Of a stretch of 64,000 bases of DNA, positions 1-13,605 are shown one piece after another. Position 1 is the first letter of the stretch; each line of letters starts with the position of its first letter. The notes beneath the pieces were generated by a model that did not search any database, was not told where the DNA came from, and worked only from the letters and a program-made list of their open reading frames with translations. This stretch comes from Lophium mytilinum (taxonomy: Eukaryota; Ascomycota; Dothideomycetes; Mytilinidiales; Mytilinidiaceae): NCBI GenBank assembly GCA_010093605.1, contig MU004188.1, positions 2,066,983-2,130,982 of the forward strand, written 5' to 3'. The position numbers and the translations under genes were made by a program.

Positions 1-1
1 C

Positions 2-3000
2 CAACAGAGCCTTAACCTCAGTACTGTTTCTTGGACGGTCTCGAACCCAAATAGAAGTATCTCGGTTCCAGGGAAATTCCCATCGCAAGCTCATATCGAC
101 CTTTACGCGGCAGGAGTGATTCCATGGCCTCTCTACGGCCTCAATGATTTCGATCTCCGATGGGTCGTTTATTCGAATTGGACATACACCTCGGAGCCAT
201 TGAAGGAACTGTGCGTAGCGCTTGTATCGAATGCTCCCTGGTGCAATACTAATCGATCTCATAGCAAGCATGACGCCGACTCGACATGGCTACTTTTCAA
301 CGGTCTGGACACATTCACAAGTATTGAGTTTTGCGGTAAACATGTCGCGGCTACTAACAACCAATTCCGACAATACTACTTCGATGTCACGAGCATCTTG
401 AAGGAGTGCAAAAGCGACCCTATTCTCAGCATCAACTTTGGTAGTGCCCCTAACATTGCAGATGCAATTGCCGCGGAGCCAGGGCAAGAAAGTGAGTCTC
501 TTCACATGATACCTTTAGACCAGGACTAACGATGCTATCACAGCATGGCCATTGTGAGTTTTCTTTCTCATTGCGAATACCCCAGCCCAAATCGCTAACA
601 GGAGCAGTGGCGTTGAGATTAACTACGAGTTTCTGAACCGACAGTTCATACGAAAAGAGCAGAGCGATTTTGGTTGGGATTGGGGCCCTGCTTTTGCTCC
701 AGCGGGACCTTGGCTGCCCGGATCTATCATTCAACTCAGCCCCTCGGAATTCTATATTCGAAATTCTCTCGTAGACATTTATCGCGAGGGTCAGCTCAAC
801 CTGCTGCCACCGGATCAGTCTCGCGATTGGGTCGTGAAAACGAGTATGGATGTTATCGGGAAACTTCCTTCGGACGCTTCGTTGACGTACAGTCTCCAAG
901 ATGCTAGCGGCAAGACTGTCAGCGAGGGAAAATTCCAGAACGTTACGTCCGATAGCAGCACGGTTACCGGAAGCGTGGTTATTCCAGCGAAATCGGTCGA
1001 TCTTTGGTGGCCTGTGGGAATGGGTTCACAGACGTTGTACAACATTACGATTGCAGTTGAGAGCGATGGTAAGACTGTTAACGAAGTTACCAAGCGCATT
1101 GGCTTCCGAACCATCGTCTCGAACCAGGGACCTATCACTCAAGACCAGCTCGATATGGGCATTGCACCAGGAAACAACTGGCATTTTGAGATCAATGGGC
1201 ATGAATTCTATGCCAAGGGCTCAAGTACATTCTCTCGCCGCATCATAAATACTAGATCTCTGCTGACTACCGCAGACTTCATTCCTCCGGACGTTTTCTG
1301 GGCGAACGTTACTGAAGCGCGGATGAAAGCATTGTTTGATTCTGTCGTCATCGGTAACCAGAACATGCTCCGCGTATGGTCATCTGGAGCTTACTCACCC
1401 GACTTCATGTACGACCTTGCGGATGGTAGGGTCATCTCTGGGATTCATTCTGCTATCTGCTGACTTTAACCAGAGATGGGAATCTTGCTATGGAGCGAGT
1501 TCGAGTTCGGGGACGCCCTTTATCCAGTGAATAAAGAGTTCTTGGACAACGTGAAGGATGAAGTGTATTACCAAGTCCGACGGATCAATCACCATCGTGC
1601 GTCACCCGCTCCTGCCGCTTGAATATAGATCACTGATTCGTCCAGCTTCCCTCGCCTACTGGGCCGGCGGCAACGAACTCGAGAACTTGGAGTTGTATCT
1701 CGTCGAAAATGCCGCCCCAGATGAGCTAGATCGCTACACGGCCGAATACGAGACTCTGTTCCTTGACACTATTGTGCCCATCCTTTTCGGCAATTCGAGG
1801 AGTATTTCGTACTCTCCCAGCAGCACAAGCAATGGATACCTCGAACTGGATTTTTCCCTGCCTCAGCCGATTACCGAAAGATACAACAATAAAACCACTG
1901 GTTCAATATATGGCGAAACAGGTTAGTAATTTGCGGCTTCCTTGTCTTGACTTGCGACTAACATGAGTCTCCAGACCACTACGATTACGACTCCACAGTA
2001 GCATTCAACACTTCGTCTTATCCCATCGGACGGTTTGCAAATGAGTTCGGATTCCATTCGATGCCTTCTTTGGAAAGTTGGCAACAGCAGATAAACCCCG
2101 CCGACCTCTACTTCAACTCTTCAACGATCGTATTAAGAAATCATCACTACCCACCCGGTAATACAAACACAACAAACTACGCAAATAGTACCAAAGGCAT
2201 GGCGGAAATGACCCTAGCCGTAGAGCGATGGTATCCAGTTCCCCAAAAGGAAGACCCGATCGGCAATTTTTCCGCCTGGTGCCACGCAACCCAAATATTC
2301 CAAGCAGATTACTACAGTTCTCAAATTCAGTACTACCGCAGTGGAAGTGGACGTCCTGAGAGACAACTTGGATCCCTGTATTGGCAGCTGGAGGATCAAT
2401 GGCAAGCTCCAACCTGGGCCGGGATCGAATACGATGGGCGTTGGAAAGTCCTCCATTACGTCGCCAGGGATATCTACCAGCCGGTCATCATCTCGCCGTT
2501 CTATAACGCTACAACGAAGGACTTCCAGGTCTGGGTTACCTCCGATCTTTGGTCTTCGGTCAAAGGCACAGTCAACCTGACTTGGTACGATTGGTCCGGA
2601 AAGCGTTTAGATATCGACACACCTGTCACTCTTCCAGTGACAGTTGGCGCAATCAACTCCACGAAAGTTCTTCAAACAAACACAAACGACATCCTCGCGA
2701 ACCATGACCCTCTAGACGTCGTCCTGGCCATGTCCGTTTCAATCGAAGGCCAACTCCCCAACTCGAAATCTATACAAACTTTCACGCACACAAACTGGTT
2801 CCACGCCGCGCCCTTATCCGTCGCTCACATCGTCGATCCCGGCCTCAAAATCACGCCCGGTAAGGAAAGCTTCACCATCGAGGCTACCACGGGCGTCGCT
2901 GCCTGGGTCTGGCTTGATCATCCGGCAGGCGTGATGGGCTATTTCGACGAGAACGCATTCTGGCTTGCTCCTGGAGAAAAGAAGGAGGTTGGTTTTACGG

Positions 3001-3065
3001 TGACGGGCGGCGAGTGGGTCGATGGGACGGCGGTGCAGAGCCTATGGGACTTGACGCTCCCTTAA
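2..3065 (+). CDS. mndA: Secreted beta-mannosidase, GH2 (5' end outside window)
   Basis: Hydrolyses terminal beta-1,4-mannose from manno-oligosaccharides (EC 3.2.1.25), outside the cell. The frame is already open at base 2, so the signal peptide lies upstream. Exons inferred as 2-491, 544-553, 602-1224, 1276-1425, 1474-1596, 1646-1921 and 1975-3065; every junction restores the family reading. Visible family blocks are [39 protein letters not shown] (across intron 3), the acid/base region AGGNELENL and the nucleophile region [10 protein letters not shown]. Many N-x-S/T sites fit a secreted glycoprotein. Introns are 48-53 bp. The second exon is only 10 bases. The third intron is a multiple of three without stops, so it reads through on plain translation. 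The assignment to the MndA type rather than the intracellular MndB type is inferred from the glycosylation sites and sequence style. Confidence 0.92.
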
Positions 3066-3511
3066 TAAGATGGCTGGGGATCAGGCGACAAGGCGCGGGC
3101 CGTGTTTAGCGTGGTATCACATCAAATGTTTGCGCTAGCGCTATCTGCTTTCAGTCATCCAAAAGTATAAAAGTAAGTTTTTTGGTCGCCAAGCCGGATA
3201 GCTGCCTGGTGCTGCCTGGAATGCCGGAATTTAGGGGCCGAAAGGTACACCGGTCGCGTGTTGCTGCCTCGGTGCCCTTGCGCGCGGTGAAAGGTATTAA
3301 TTCGTGTTCGCAGCTGTGAGACAGTGTCAGCAAAGTACAACGCGAAATCGGAGCGATATCACGGGGATGAACTCACGTGACTTTGAGCAAGCACGGGTCG
3401 GCCCTCCTGCCTTTTTATCTATATCCACCCCACATTCTTCTAGGTCGGCCATCGTGTTCAATTGCTCTCTTCCCACAAACTTTGCTACTGTTCATTCGTA
3501 TTCGAAGGAGG
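3066..3511. other. Intergenic, mannosidase to F-box-like gene
   Basis: No supportable gene. Short open frames here have no family resemblance. The last 150 bases probably hold the promoter and leader of the next gene. Confidence 0.5.
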
Positions 3512-5005
3512 ATGACGACGATCCGAATCCTCGCGATGGCGGGTTCCGCTGACGCTGCTGCTGCCGACGGGGTGATTGAGAGCGAGAACGAGATTGAGAT
3601 CCCAAACGAGATTGAGAAGACGAACGATATGGAGAATACGAACGAGGTTGAGAAAGCGAACGAGATCGAGGACACCAACGAGATCGAAAACGACCGCATG
3701 ATCGAAAACGGCACCGGGAACGAAAACGCACCTACAGCTCCCCCGCATGCTCCCACCCCTCCTCCTCCTCCATCCATCCCAAGCCAACCCGATTCCAACC
3801 CCCTCAACAACACCAAGGAAGACACCATCCTCACCCCCGGCCGATACAAGAGCATGGCCAAACTCCACGCCCTGCTCTCCAACCCCACCAGCCCCAACAC
3901 CCCCGCCCCCGAGGCCGACCCAGCAGCCCGCCTCCGCTCCCACGTCGCCGCCGCCCTAGCGCACCTACAGCAAGTCATCGCGCACGACAAAGCGGCAAAG
4001 ATGCAGCTCACCCCCGCGCAGCGCAAACTCGTCTTCCCCTTCCTCGCCCTCCCGGCCGAGTTGCGCATCCTCGTGTACGAAGAGCTGCTGGTATCCGACG
4101 ACCGGCTGTTCGTGACGTGGCGTGGGCCGAGGAAGGCGCGGGTGCAGCAGAAGAAGATCTGGGCGAGCGTGTTGCGCGTGAGTAAGCTGGTGGGTAGGGA
4201 GGCGCGAGCGGTGCTGTATGGTGGGAATGTGTTTGATTTTGGTATGCTGAGCTTCCCTCTTTTTCTCCTTTGCGGTTGCTTGGAAGACAGATTTCGGGAT
4301 GAGTAGGGTCTAGGGATGGATGGATGCTAATGATATCGGGGATGCGCAGAGGAGATCATGCTCAAATTCCCCACCGGCCCCTCTTTCCTCTCCGCCATCG
4401 GCGGCCGCGAGAACGCCCGCTTCATCCGCTCCCTCGTCGCCGATGTCTCGGCTACCCGTGAACTACGCCCGCCTCCGTTACCGGCTTTGCCCCCGCCGAC
4501 GCATGAGCCCCGTGTCACCTTCACTGGGTCTCCGCCTAAGGCTGTGGATACGAAGAAGAATTACCGTATCAACCAGCCGTATCTGGCGTCGTTTCTTGCG
4601 GGTTTCGGGATTGATTTCAGGCGGCTGAGGTATATGGCGGTGCATGTGAAGCATACGGGGAAGGATTGGTATGATAGTGATTGGGTGGAGACGTTTCGGG
4701 GGTTGGGAGCCCTGAGTGCGGCGGAGGAGGAGCGGGTGCAGGAGCGGGCGGCGGAGAAGAGGAGGAGGGCGATTCGGAGGGCGGTTGAGGTTGTGACGGA
4801 GAGGGAGGGGAGCTGGTTGAAGGCGGTTGGGGAGAAAGAGGCGAGGGAGTTGGAGGGAGAGTGGGGGAGGGTTGGGGGGAGGTGGTTGGTTTATAAGGGG
4901 GCGCCGAGGGGGGAGGACGATGATGAAGAGGTGGTGGATGAGGCGGGGGATAAGACGATTGAAGGCGAAGGCAAAGGGAAGGGGAAAGTGAATGAAGTCT
5001 CTTAG
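3512..5005 (+). CDS. F-box-like / 2EXR-type fungal protein with acidic hexapeptide repeats
   Basis: Exons 3512-4241 and 4350-5005; the 108-bp intron (GTATG...GCGCAG) joins NVFDF to EEIML. The start at 3512 is the first ATG in frame; 3536 is an alternative. The N-terminus carries six near-perfect hexapeptides of the NEIE(K/N)T type, followed by a proline-rich stretch. The recognisable core is FPFLALPAELRILVYEELL, the Leu-Pro-x-Glu-x-Arg-x-x-x-Tyr signature of the large fungal F-box-like/2EXR families. The C-terminal third is Arg/Glu-rich, probably helical, and ends in an acidic then Gly/Lys-rich tail. By analogy it may be a substrate adaptor in ubiquitin ligases, but most members of these families are uncharacterised, so no substrate is claimed. 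Codon use is strongly GC3-rich, unlike the block that follows. Confidence 0.8.
3587..3694 (+). repeat. 18-bp coding minisatellite (6 units)
   Basis: Six in-frame 18-base units encode NEIEIP, NEIEKT, NDMENT, NEVEKA, NEIEDT and NEIEND. The unit length is a multiple of three, so gain or loss of units keeps the frame. Confidence 0.85.
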
Positions 5006-5871
5006 GCACGCCCCGGGTTCTGATTTACGACGTTACGACCTTCACATCCGTTTCTGCGTTCTGAGGATAGGCGGGGGGGCTCCTGACGCTGTCGGCTGGT
5101 AGTGTAATGCTTTCTACTTATCTATCTCATTCTTATCACTACAATCATTTTCGTTCCTCTAAGGGTGGCTCGTGTCCTACGTGCGGCCTACAAAACTCAA
5201 CCCTATGGGTCTAGGTTCATGATTGTAGGTCAAAAGGCTTTTTGAAAGTGTTGTTATAGCAAGAGCTTTCAATCCAACTGTAGGTCTTTCTAATTCATTC
5301 TCCAGCAGACTCCACCGTCCAGGGGTGTCACTTATGCTCCAAGTACCCTCCAAGACGCAAGCTCAGAAGCCCAAGATCACCACGATCAGCCAAAAGGTCA
5401 TTCGGTCGACATTAGAAAGCTGCAGTTCTTAATTACGAGGTCGAGAGCTTTACATAAGCCTTCTCCTAGAATCTAGCGCTCCGGGGGGCTATCCATGGTC
5501 CTAGCAAGGCCCAAAGGGTAAGCCATATAGCTAGGATCCCTACGGTGTTAGAAGCTAAATAAATCGGTACCGTACAGCTACAGTCCCGATGCACGCGGTC
5601 GAGGATTTCACATCCAGCTTTTTTCTAGAATTAATCGCCTAGATAACGTATCTACTATCCTAGCACCCCTTAGAGCTCTATTCTATGGAGCCCGAATTAT
5701 CTAAGTAATTTAAAGGCTATATAAAATAGGATTTTAAAGCTATAGTTCTAAATTATCTTATTAAACGCAAGACATTAACTTTCCTAAAAAGTCTATAGTT
5801 AAGGGGTGTCTCCTATATACTAAAAATATCTAAAAACTCTAGCTCGCATTGCGAAAAATACTATAGAACGT
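5006..5871. other. Intergenic leading into RIP block
   Basis: No gene seen. From 5006 to about 5630 the base composition is ordinary. From about 5640 the sequence turns AT-rich and nearly loses CpA/TpG, like the adjoining retroelement, although this flank is not part of the element. Confidence 0.6.
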
Positions 5872-5876
5872 TAAAG

Positions 5877-6027
5877 TGTTAAAATTAGGTTATATAGATT
5901 TAATTACCCCTTAGATTATACTAAGGGAGAGGAGACTATATAGCTATAGTTTTATATACTTTAGTAGAATTATATAGTAAACTAGTTAGTATCTATACTA
6001 TTAATAAAACCCTTACTAGTTTTAATA
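5877..6027 (-). repeat. LTR (3' LTR of copia fossil)
   Basis: 151 bp, begins TGTTAAAA and ends TTTTAATA on the plus strand. The end was presumably TTTTAACA before RIP, giving the usual TG...CA inverted termini. Confidence 0.92.
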
Positions 6028-7232
6028 CTTCTACTCTAGTAATAGAAAAGATATAAGCTAACTTCTACTAATCTATCTATTTCCTCTAAGTATATTTAAT
6101 AAAGTAGGTCTATTAGATAAAGGTTAGCGTTCTTCTACTCTAACTAAGACTTCTTCTCTTCTACCTACGCTAGCTTTAGCTTTAAAACCTCTACCTTATT
6201 AGTAATAGAGTTTAGGTAGAACTATAGACTTTCTATAGCTAAGTTAGCTTTTATTAATTAGTTTAGGCGGGTAAACTAGGTCTATATAAGGTTATTAAGA
6301 ATGTCTAGGTTCTTAGTAATAAAGCTAGAGGTAATCTAGAGGTTACTATAGAGGAGTTACTTCTCTCTACCCCTTTTCTTAAATAGGTAGAAGCGCGTAA
6401 CGCTATTAGTTCTTATAAAGGCACTATAGGTAGTATTTCTATCTCTATAGTAGAAGGGACTATTTTCTTTAAGTATTATAAGCTTATAAGGTTTAATAAC
6501 CTTATAAGAATAGCTAGTAGTAGTAGTAAGAACTCTATTCTTCTAGATATAAATGCTAGCGAGTCTAAGTTCTACTAGTTCTTTAACGCCGGGGCTAATA
6601 GTAGGTAAGAGGGCCTCTAGAAGTATTTTAGCGCCTCTAATAGTAATAGCCGGGTTGTAATTAACTATAGTAAGCTATTAGAAGGTAGGTTCTAGCTTAG
6701 AAATACTAATTTTATTTGCAGGAACGTCTATAGGTTTAGCAGCAGTAGTAATATTTAGATAAGCATAGTAGGCTATATAAGGCTAGTAGTTATTATCTAT
6801 AGGGTTATTATTATCCTTCTTACTACTATCCCCTTTTGCGGTTTTAGACGCGTTTAAAAAATCTACTATTTTATCTAAAAACTCGTCTAGAACTTCCGTA
6901 GGCGTTTCTATAAGCGTTTTAGAGTAAATAGAGGGATAATTACTATAGATTATAGCGTTAGAGCTATAGAATAATACGGGGGAGTTAGGGCCTATAGAAA
7001 GTTTAGAAGTTTCCTTCTTAACCTTAATAGGAAAGAATTAGGAACTACTTATATTTTTAGCTAATTAAGAAGAAGAAAAGATAGAATTTATCTAAGAAGA
7101 TACTAATTTAATTTAGGAGGAACAGTAGTCTTTTATACCTAAAGAAAAGCGGATTTAATAAACTATTTATTATAGAAATGCATTTTTAGTTTATACTATA
7201 TTATTAAACTATAGATAAAAAGGGGTCTAGTC

Positions 7233-7655
7233 CTCTATATATAGTTAATATATATAAAAGCGTTTTTAGATAATTTAAAATTACTATTAGTATAAAGGGA
7301 CCCGCTTTTATTTTTCTAGTAGACCCGCTTAGCCCGCTTATTACTATAGTTATAGTAGATCTAGGTCTCTATAAGTAGGTTTAGTTCTCTATAAATAGTT
7401 AATATATATAAATATATTCTAGAATAATTTAAATATCGCTATTAGTATAAAGGGACCCGCTTTTATTTCTTTAGTAGACCCGCTTAACCCGCTTAGTACT
7501 ATAGTTATAATAGATTCCGGGTTTCTATATATAGCTAAATATCTAGAATACTTTTTTAAGTAATTCTAGTTATGCTATTAAGTATAAATAGACCTACTTT
7601 TTCTATTTTTATAGATAGGTCTACTTTTAGTACTATAGGTATACTAGATCTGGGT
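7233..7655. repeat. Tandem repeat inside copia fossil, about 150 bp x 3
   Basis: Copies start near 7233, 7387 and 7523. Each holds an AGTATAAAGGGACCCGCTTT-like box followed by AGTAGACCCGCTTA; the third is the most diverged. It lies in the non-coding stretch between RNase H and the 3' LTR. Confidence 0.8.
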
Positions 7656-10600
7656 TTATTTAGATATTATATGCTTATTTTAATCGGTTTTAGCTAATTT
7701 ACACGTTTCTAAGGGTTATTATATTCTCCCCCTCTATCTAGAGCGGTAAATTAAGAAAGAATAGAGTATAGAAGAAGTCTAGTAATCTAGAAAATCTAAA
7801 AACCTTATAGGAAAAATAGAAAAGAATTCTTAAATAGAAGCCTTATTAAAACCTATATATATAGAAAAGAGTACTTCCCCTTTAGTACGCGTATTCTTCT
7901 AAACTAATTGCTTTTTAAAAGAGTAGGAAATAATCTTTTAGTAGTGCTTTTATAAGCCTATTAGCTACTTATTTCTCTATTAGTATAAATTAGAGGTTAA
8001 TAGTATTATTAGCTTACTTTTCCTATATATAGTAGTGTTAGATAGCTATATACTTAGTCTAGAAGTAAAACTGCGGGTTTCTAGCTAAGGTAATTACTTC
8101 TTAGTTGTCGCTATATATAATTATTACTAAAGGTAACTTTATAGTTAAGAGCTTTTAAAGGAGACTCTATAGCTATATAGCTTCTTTTATAGCTTATATT
8201 TCTTCTATATATTTAGCTTTATATAATAAGAGTGTAACTACTAATTATTATTTTAAAGACTAGCTAATAGCTGCGCTGCTAATATTAAAGATATATCTAG
8301 CTATAGAGTGGCGCGTCTCTTAGTCTTCTACCTAGTTAGAGTTAGTATATTTTATAAGAGGTGCTAATTCCCCTTTATATACTAGGCGGAAGTTAATAGT
8401 GCCTTATAGGTACTAAAGTACGCGTTTAACTACTTTTTTATGCGCTAGTGCTAGATTTACTAGGTATTAGCTATATACTAACACTATATATATAATATCT
8501 AGGTAAGTGCTAAGTATAGTATATATTAGAGATTTAATAGCTCTTATATACTATACTTTAAGTTCTAGCATTACCTTATAGTCTTCTACTAGTACTTTAA
8601 TGCGGCTAGTGTCTATAGGCGTAGCGTATAGTTTTCCCTTATCTATTTTAAATTTAGTAAGGACTTTAGATATATAGCCTTATTAATTAAGTGTAAGGGT
8701 TTAATTCTATCTATTATATATAATAGATATTTCTAGATAGTAGCTATATAGGCCTAGGTCTAATATCTAGAAATAATTATTAAGTAGACTCTTAATTTCC
8801 TAGATTTTATTATATAATAGTTCTATAATTAATAAGTTATCTATATATACTATAATAAATATATAGCCTTTAGAAAATATAGTAAGGTCTAAATCTAATA
8901 GTAAAAAGCTATAACCTTTTAGGTAGGTAGCTAGAGTATAGTACTATATTCTAGGCGATTATTTTAAGCTATATAACGCCTTATTAAGTTTATAGACTTA
9001 GTTTCTAGGTTAGCTAAGGCCGCGCGGTTATTCTATATAGATTTCTTTATCTATATTACTATATAGAAATGCTGTTTTAATATCTATCTACTTAATTTCT
9101 AGGTTAAGGGCTATAGCTATAGTAAAGATAGCTTTATAGCTTATAGGCTTAACTACTAATGTAAAAGTCTTATAGTAGTTAATTTCTTCTTATTACTTAA
9201 AGCCTTAGACTACCTACTAAGCTTTATAGCGTAGAATCTCTCTAGCAGGCCTATATTTAAGTTTAAATACCTACTTTCCTTCTAGAATGCGGTAGTTATA
9301 TAGTATATTTATAAGGGTCTAGATATTATTTTCTTCTAGTAATAGAACTTTATCCTTTATAGCCTTCTTCTACTTATTCTAGAGTAGATCTACTTAAGCT
9401 TAATTAAATATTTTAGGTTTAAATAGCTTAGTAACAGCGGCAGCAGCTATTAGGCTTAGTAGAGCTATATTTTAATCTAGTCCTCTAGTAGTAGGTCTAG
9501 TTTATATTTCTAGCTTAAGTTCTTCTAGTAGCTCTAAGTTAGCTAATTATAGATTCTTAAGTGCTACTTTTAGAATAGCTAGCTTAGTAGTTATATATAC
9601 TCCTTCTTCTAATTAATTTAGATTTAGATAGTTAAGTGTTGCTATTTCTAGAACGCGGTATCTATCTAAGTTAAGAGGTAATTCTAAATAGATACTCTAT
9701 ATACTTTATATATAAGTTATAGGTTCTCTAGGCTTAACTTATATATACTAACGTTTCTATAGAACCTTCTATAATAGTAGTACTTACTTTAGGTTATTCT
9801 ATAAGGGCTAAGCGCGTACTAACTATATATATAATAGCTGCCTTTATATTAGCTGCGTGTATATAAATTATACTAGTATTAGTAAGTAAGCTAGTAAACT
9901 ATAATAAGACGGTAATTATAGCAACTAAGAAGAAGTCTAGTACTATAATGGCGTAGAACTTTATATTTATTTTAGTAGAGAAGAGTTACTTTTATTTCTA
10001 TCTCTATTACTATTATATAGATTGCGAGTAGTACTTAGTTATCTCTTTTAGCTAAGACTTATTAGTGCGGCAGCTCGTATAAGAAGTGCAGCTATAGTAG
10101 TAGAATTTACTAGGTTTTATAGTAGTGCGTTAACTTTATACTACTTTCTAGTATAACTTTATTCTTCTAGATAAATAACGTCCGTTATAGTTAGAATTTA
10201 ATTATTCTTATTTAATAACCGGTAGTATTATTCTTCTAAGTATCTAATTAGCGTATATATTTTAGTTCTTATATATCTAATTGCCTTTTAGTCTCTCTCT
10301 TTCTTTAATGTATAGCATTTTAAGCTAATTATGCATAGCTAGAATAGGTCTAGAAGGTTGCCGTGCTAAGCTTAGTATAGAGTTATACTAATTACTAAGC
10401 TAGGGCTTTAGTTTTAAACTATAATAACTACTTATAGTACTTCTAGCTACTATTTTAAATTTAGGCCAGCGTTAAATAGCGTAGGGTTTAGTTTAGAGAG
10501 TATATACTAATTAAGTACTTCCGCGGAGCTATTTTCTTAGTATTAGTCTGTTTCTATATATTCTAGAAGAATTCCCCGGTTATAGTAGTACTCTTAAAAG

Positions 10601-13586
10601 ATTCCTAAAATATTCTCCCCTACTTAGTCTAGTCTAATGCGCCTAATGCGGCGCTTAATAGTCTTATTAGAGTTAATAAAGTATTTTAAATAGTAGAAGA
10701 ACTTGTCTCTTTATTTAAGTAGGTAGACCTATGCATTCTAGGTTTTATTATAGAGAAAGGTTATCTAGTATTTTACTCTATTATATTCTAGTATAAAAGA
10801 ACCGGCTATATCTATATAGATTAGTTCTAGTAGACTAGTTTCTTATTAGTTATAATACTTATAGAACCCCGCTTTTATCTAACCTTTTATGTAGCCTATA
10901 TATAGGCAGTCTAGGTTAAGTAGCTTTATACTAACTAATATTCCTTAAAGTTTATAGAGGTTTTATTTGCCTAGGTAAGCTATTTATTTATACTAGATTT
11001 AAAGCGTTAGGTCTATAATTTTATATGCAGCTATTACTAATATAGGCGTAATATCTTTCTTCTACTATTAGATTGCGTAGACCCCCTTTTAGTGGGGTGC
11101 TAGAATAGTAACTCCTAAGAGTTCTATTATAGCTTAATAGGGTTTAAAGCTTACGCGTGCGCCTTAGTTTATTAGTTTTAAGACTAATATAAGGTTATAT
11201 CTAAAGCCGGGAGTATATAATATATTAGTAAGGTAGAAAAGAACCTACTATTTCTTATAGTTATATTCTAGCTAAACTATTCCTATTTTAGTTAGTTAGG
11301 TAATAGTTTCTTTTATTTCTTCTATTCTAGGGCCTTAATATGGCTTTATTATAGATTTAATAAAGTCTTTTTAGATACTGCAATAGTAAGTTAAATAATC
11401 TATATTAATTAGCTAGATATTATTAGGTATAGTAGATGTATTTACTATATAGGCAATATAGTTAGTTTCTTCTAGAAATTTAAAATTAGCAGGAAAGACT
11501 ACTAGGTTAGCGCTATATTCCTTAATAGTGTCTATTTTCTAGCGCTTTAAGCTAGATTCCTTAGAATTATTAGCCTTCTTCTCCTATTTTACCTTTCTCT
11601 TAGCCGCCTTCTTTTCTTTAAACTTCTTTTCTAGATATAGGTAAAGTTTCTAGTAGGTAGAGGCGTTATGCTAGGCCTTCTTTTTATAATAAGTATAATA
11701 CTTATTATAAGTATAGTTTTCTTTTCTATTTCTAGTACTATATAATTTCCCTTTAGCTTGCGTGGCTATTATAGCTTTTTTATATCCTTTATCTACTTTA
11801 AGAGAAGTCTTGTAACGTTGCATTACTATAATAGTAGAGCTAAAGTTTAAAGCTAGTCTTATAATAATACTAGCTGCATCTCTTATAGAAATAGTTAGAT
11901 TTTAAGTTTAGAAGAGGTTAGCTAATATTTAGTAGTCGGTTCTAAGTCTATTAAAGAAGTTATTAATTAAGTATACTTTACTATATTTGCAGGTTAGATT
12001 AATATTAGTAAGGTCTTAATTTACTTCTTAAAGCTTATCTATAAAGTCCCCTACGCTTATATAATTATTAAATAATATATTACTATAGTTAAGTTAATGC
12101 TAATAGATTATCCTATAGTCTACGTCTTAAAAGTAGAGGTATAGGGCGTTAAGTAGTAGTGCTACTTATTTAATATTATCTATTATATATTATACGTTAA
12201 ACCCGCATTAAGTTATAATTATAGATATTACTTAGTCCTAATAGTTAAGCTATTTATTTAGCTTTTCCTTATATTTCTCTATCTTATCTTTCTATCTTAT
12301 AATTAATCTAGCGTCTACTGCTATTATAGTACCTAAATTTAAAGGTTAAGTAGATCTACTAGCTTTCTATTCTACTATAGAGGTGTCTATAGTAACTATT
12401 ATTACTATTTAAGAATCTAGAGGAGCTATTAGTGCTATCTAATTCTATCCCCCTACTAGAAGATTGCTAAAACCGTTTATTTATAGCTATACTATTATTT
12501 TCTAATTCTACTAAATCTAGCTAGTTAATAAGTTAAGTTTCTTAATCTAAGCTAGCAACGCTTTACCTATCTTAACCGGCATAGCGTCTTAGGGTAATTA
12601 GTTCTAATCTAGAGGATAAAGAAGGTAAAGAAGTTAGTTCTAGCTTAGATAAGAATAACCTAGATAATAATTCTAGTAAGAATCTAATTATAATTAGAGC
12701 TGGAGAGTATTAATAGGGTAGTATTTCTACGCGGAGTAATATATAAGTCTACTATATAGGTGCAGGAGATATACTTAGTATCTCTAATTAAGATAAGATA
12801 GCTTCTATAGTTACTTTAGGCCTTAGTCTAGGTCTTAACTATACTAATAGTCCCTATAAATTACGGCTATTAATACTTAATAGAAAAGTATTATTTATAG
12901 AGTAATTTAAGGTAATAGTAGTATCTAATGCGTTATTATTAATATAATCTTTATTAGTGCCGGCGATAATTTTAAAATAGGTATCTTACTTATCTAATAG
13001 TCTAATATCTTAAGGTCTTTTAGTGTATAGCTTAAAGGTACTAACTAAGAGGTCCTTAGCTAGGTATTAGAAGTTGTTTTAATTTAGTATATAATAGACT
13101 TCTTTCCGGGTAGGCTTTAGTAGATAAGGTTAAAGGTTGTATATCTTTTAAATATATAATAGTAGATAGAGAGAGTATATTAAACTTATTATAAAGAGAA
13201 TTTTCTTCCCTTTAAGTATTTTAAATGTTATTTTATAATAGCGGGTACTTACTTTATTATTACTTAATTAAACCGGGCATGTAAGGGCCTAGATCTAGAC
13301 ATTTATTCTAGATATAAGGGGTTACTAGAGTATATTATATATAGATAGCTTAGGTAGAGTAGTACTATAGTTAGTATAGGTCTAGATAGGTCTAGCTAGA
13401 TATTATACTAAAGTTTTAACGTTTTTAGTATCTAGATCTAGTCTAGATTTCTAAATATAGATTAATCTACTTAATTCTATAGTTAGATTATATAGAAGGT
13501 TGCGTAATAAAAGGGTAGTAGTTAACTATTATAGATCTCCTATATATTTTTAGTATATTATTATATAGATATTAGATAATACTTAG

Positions 13587-13605
13587 CTAAGCCGGGCTTA
13601 TAACC
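13587..13605 (-). promoter_or_regulatory. Primer-binding site of copia fossil (half-tRNA type)
   Basis: On the minus strand, directly after the 5' LTR, the sequence is GGTTATAAGCCCGGCTTAG. It is complementary, allowing one RIP-type transition, to the anticodon arm of initiator tRNA-Met (GGGCTCATAACC). Priming from an internally cleaved initiator tRNA is known for copia-type elements. Confidence 0.7.
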
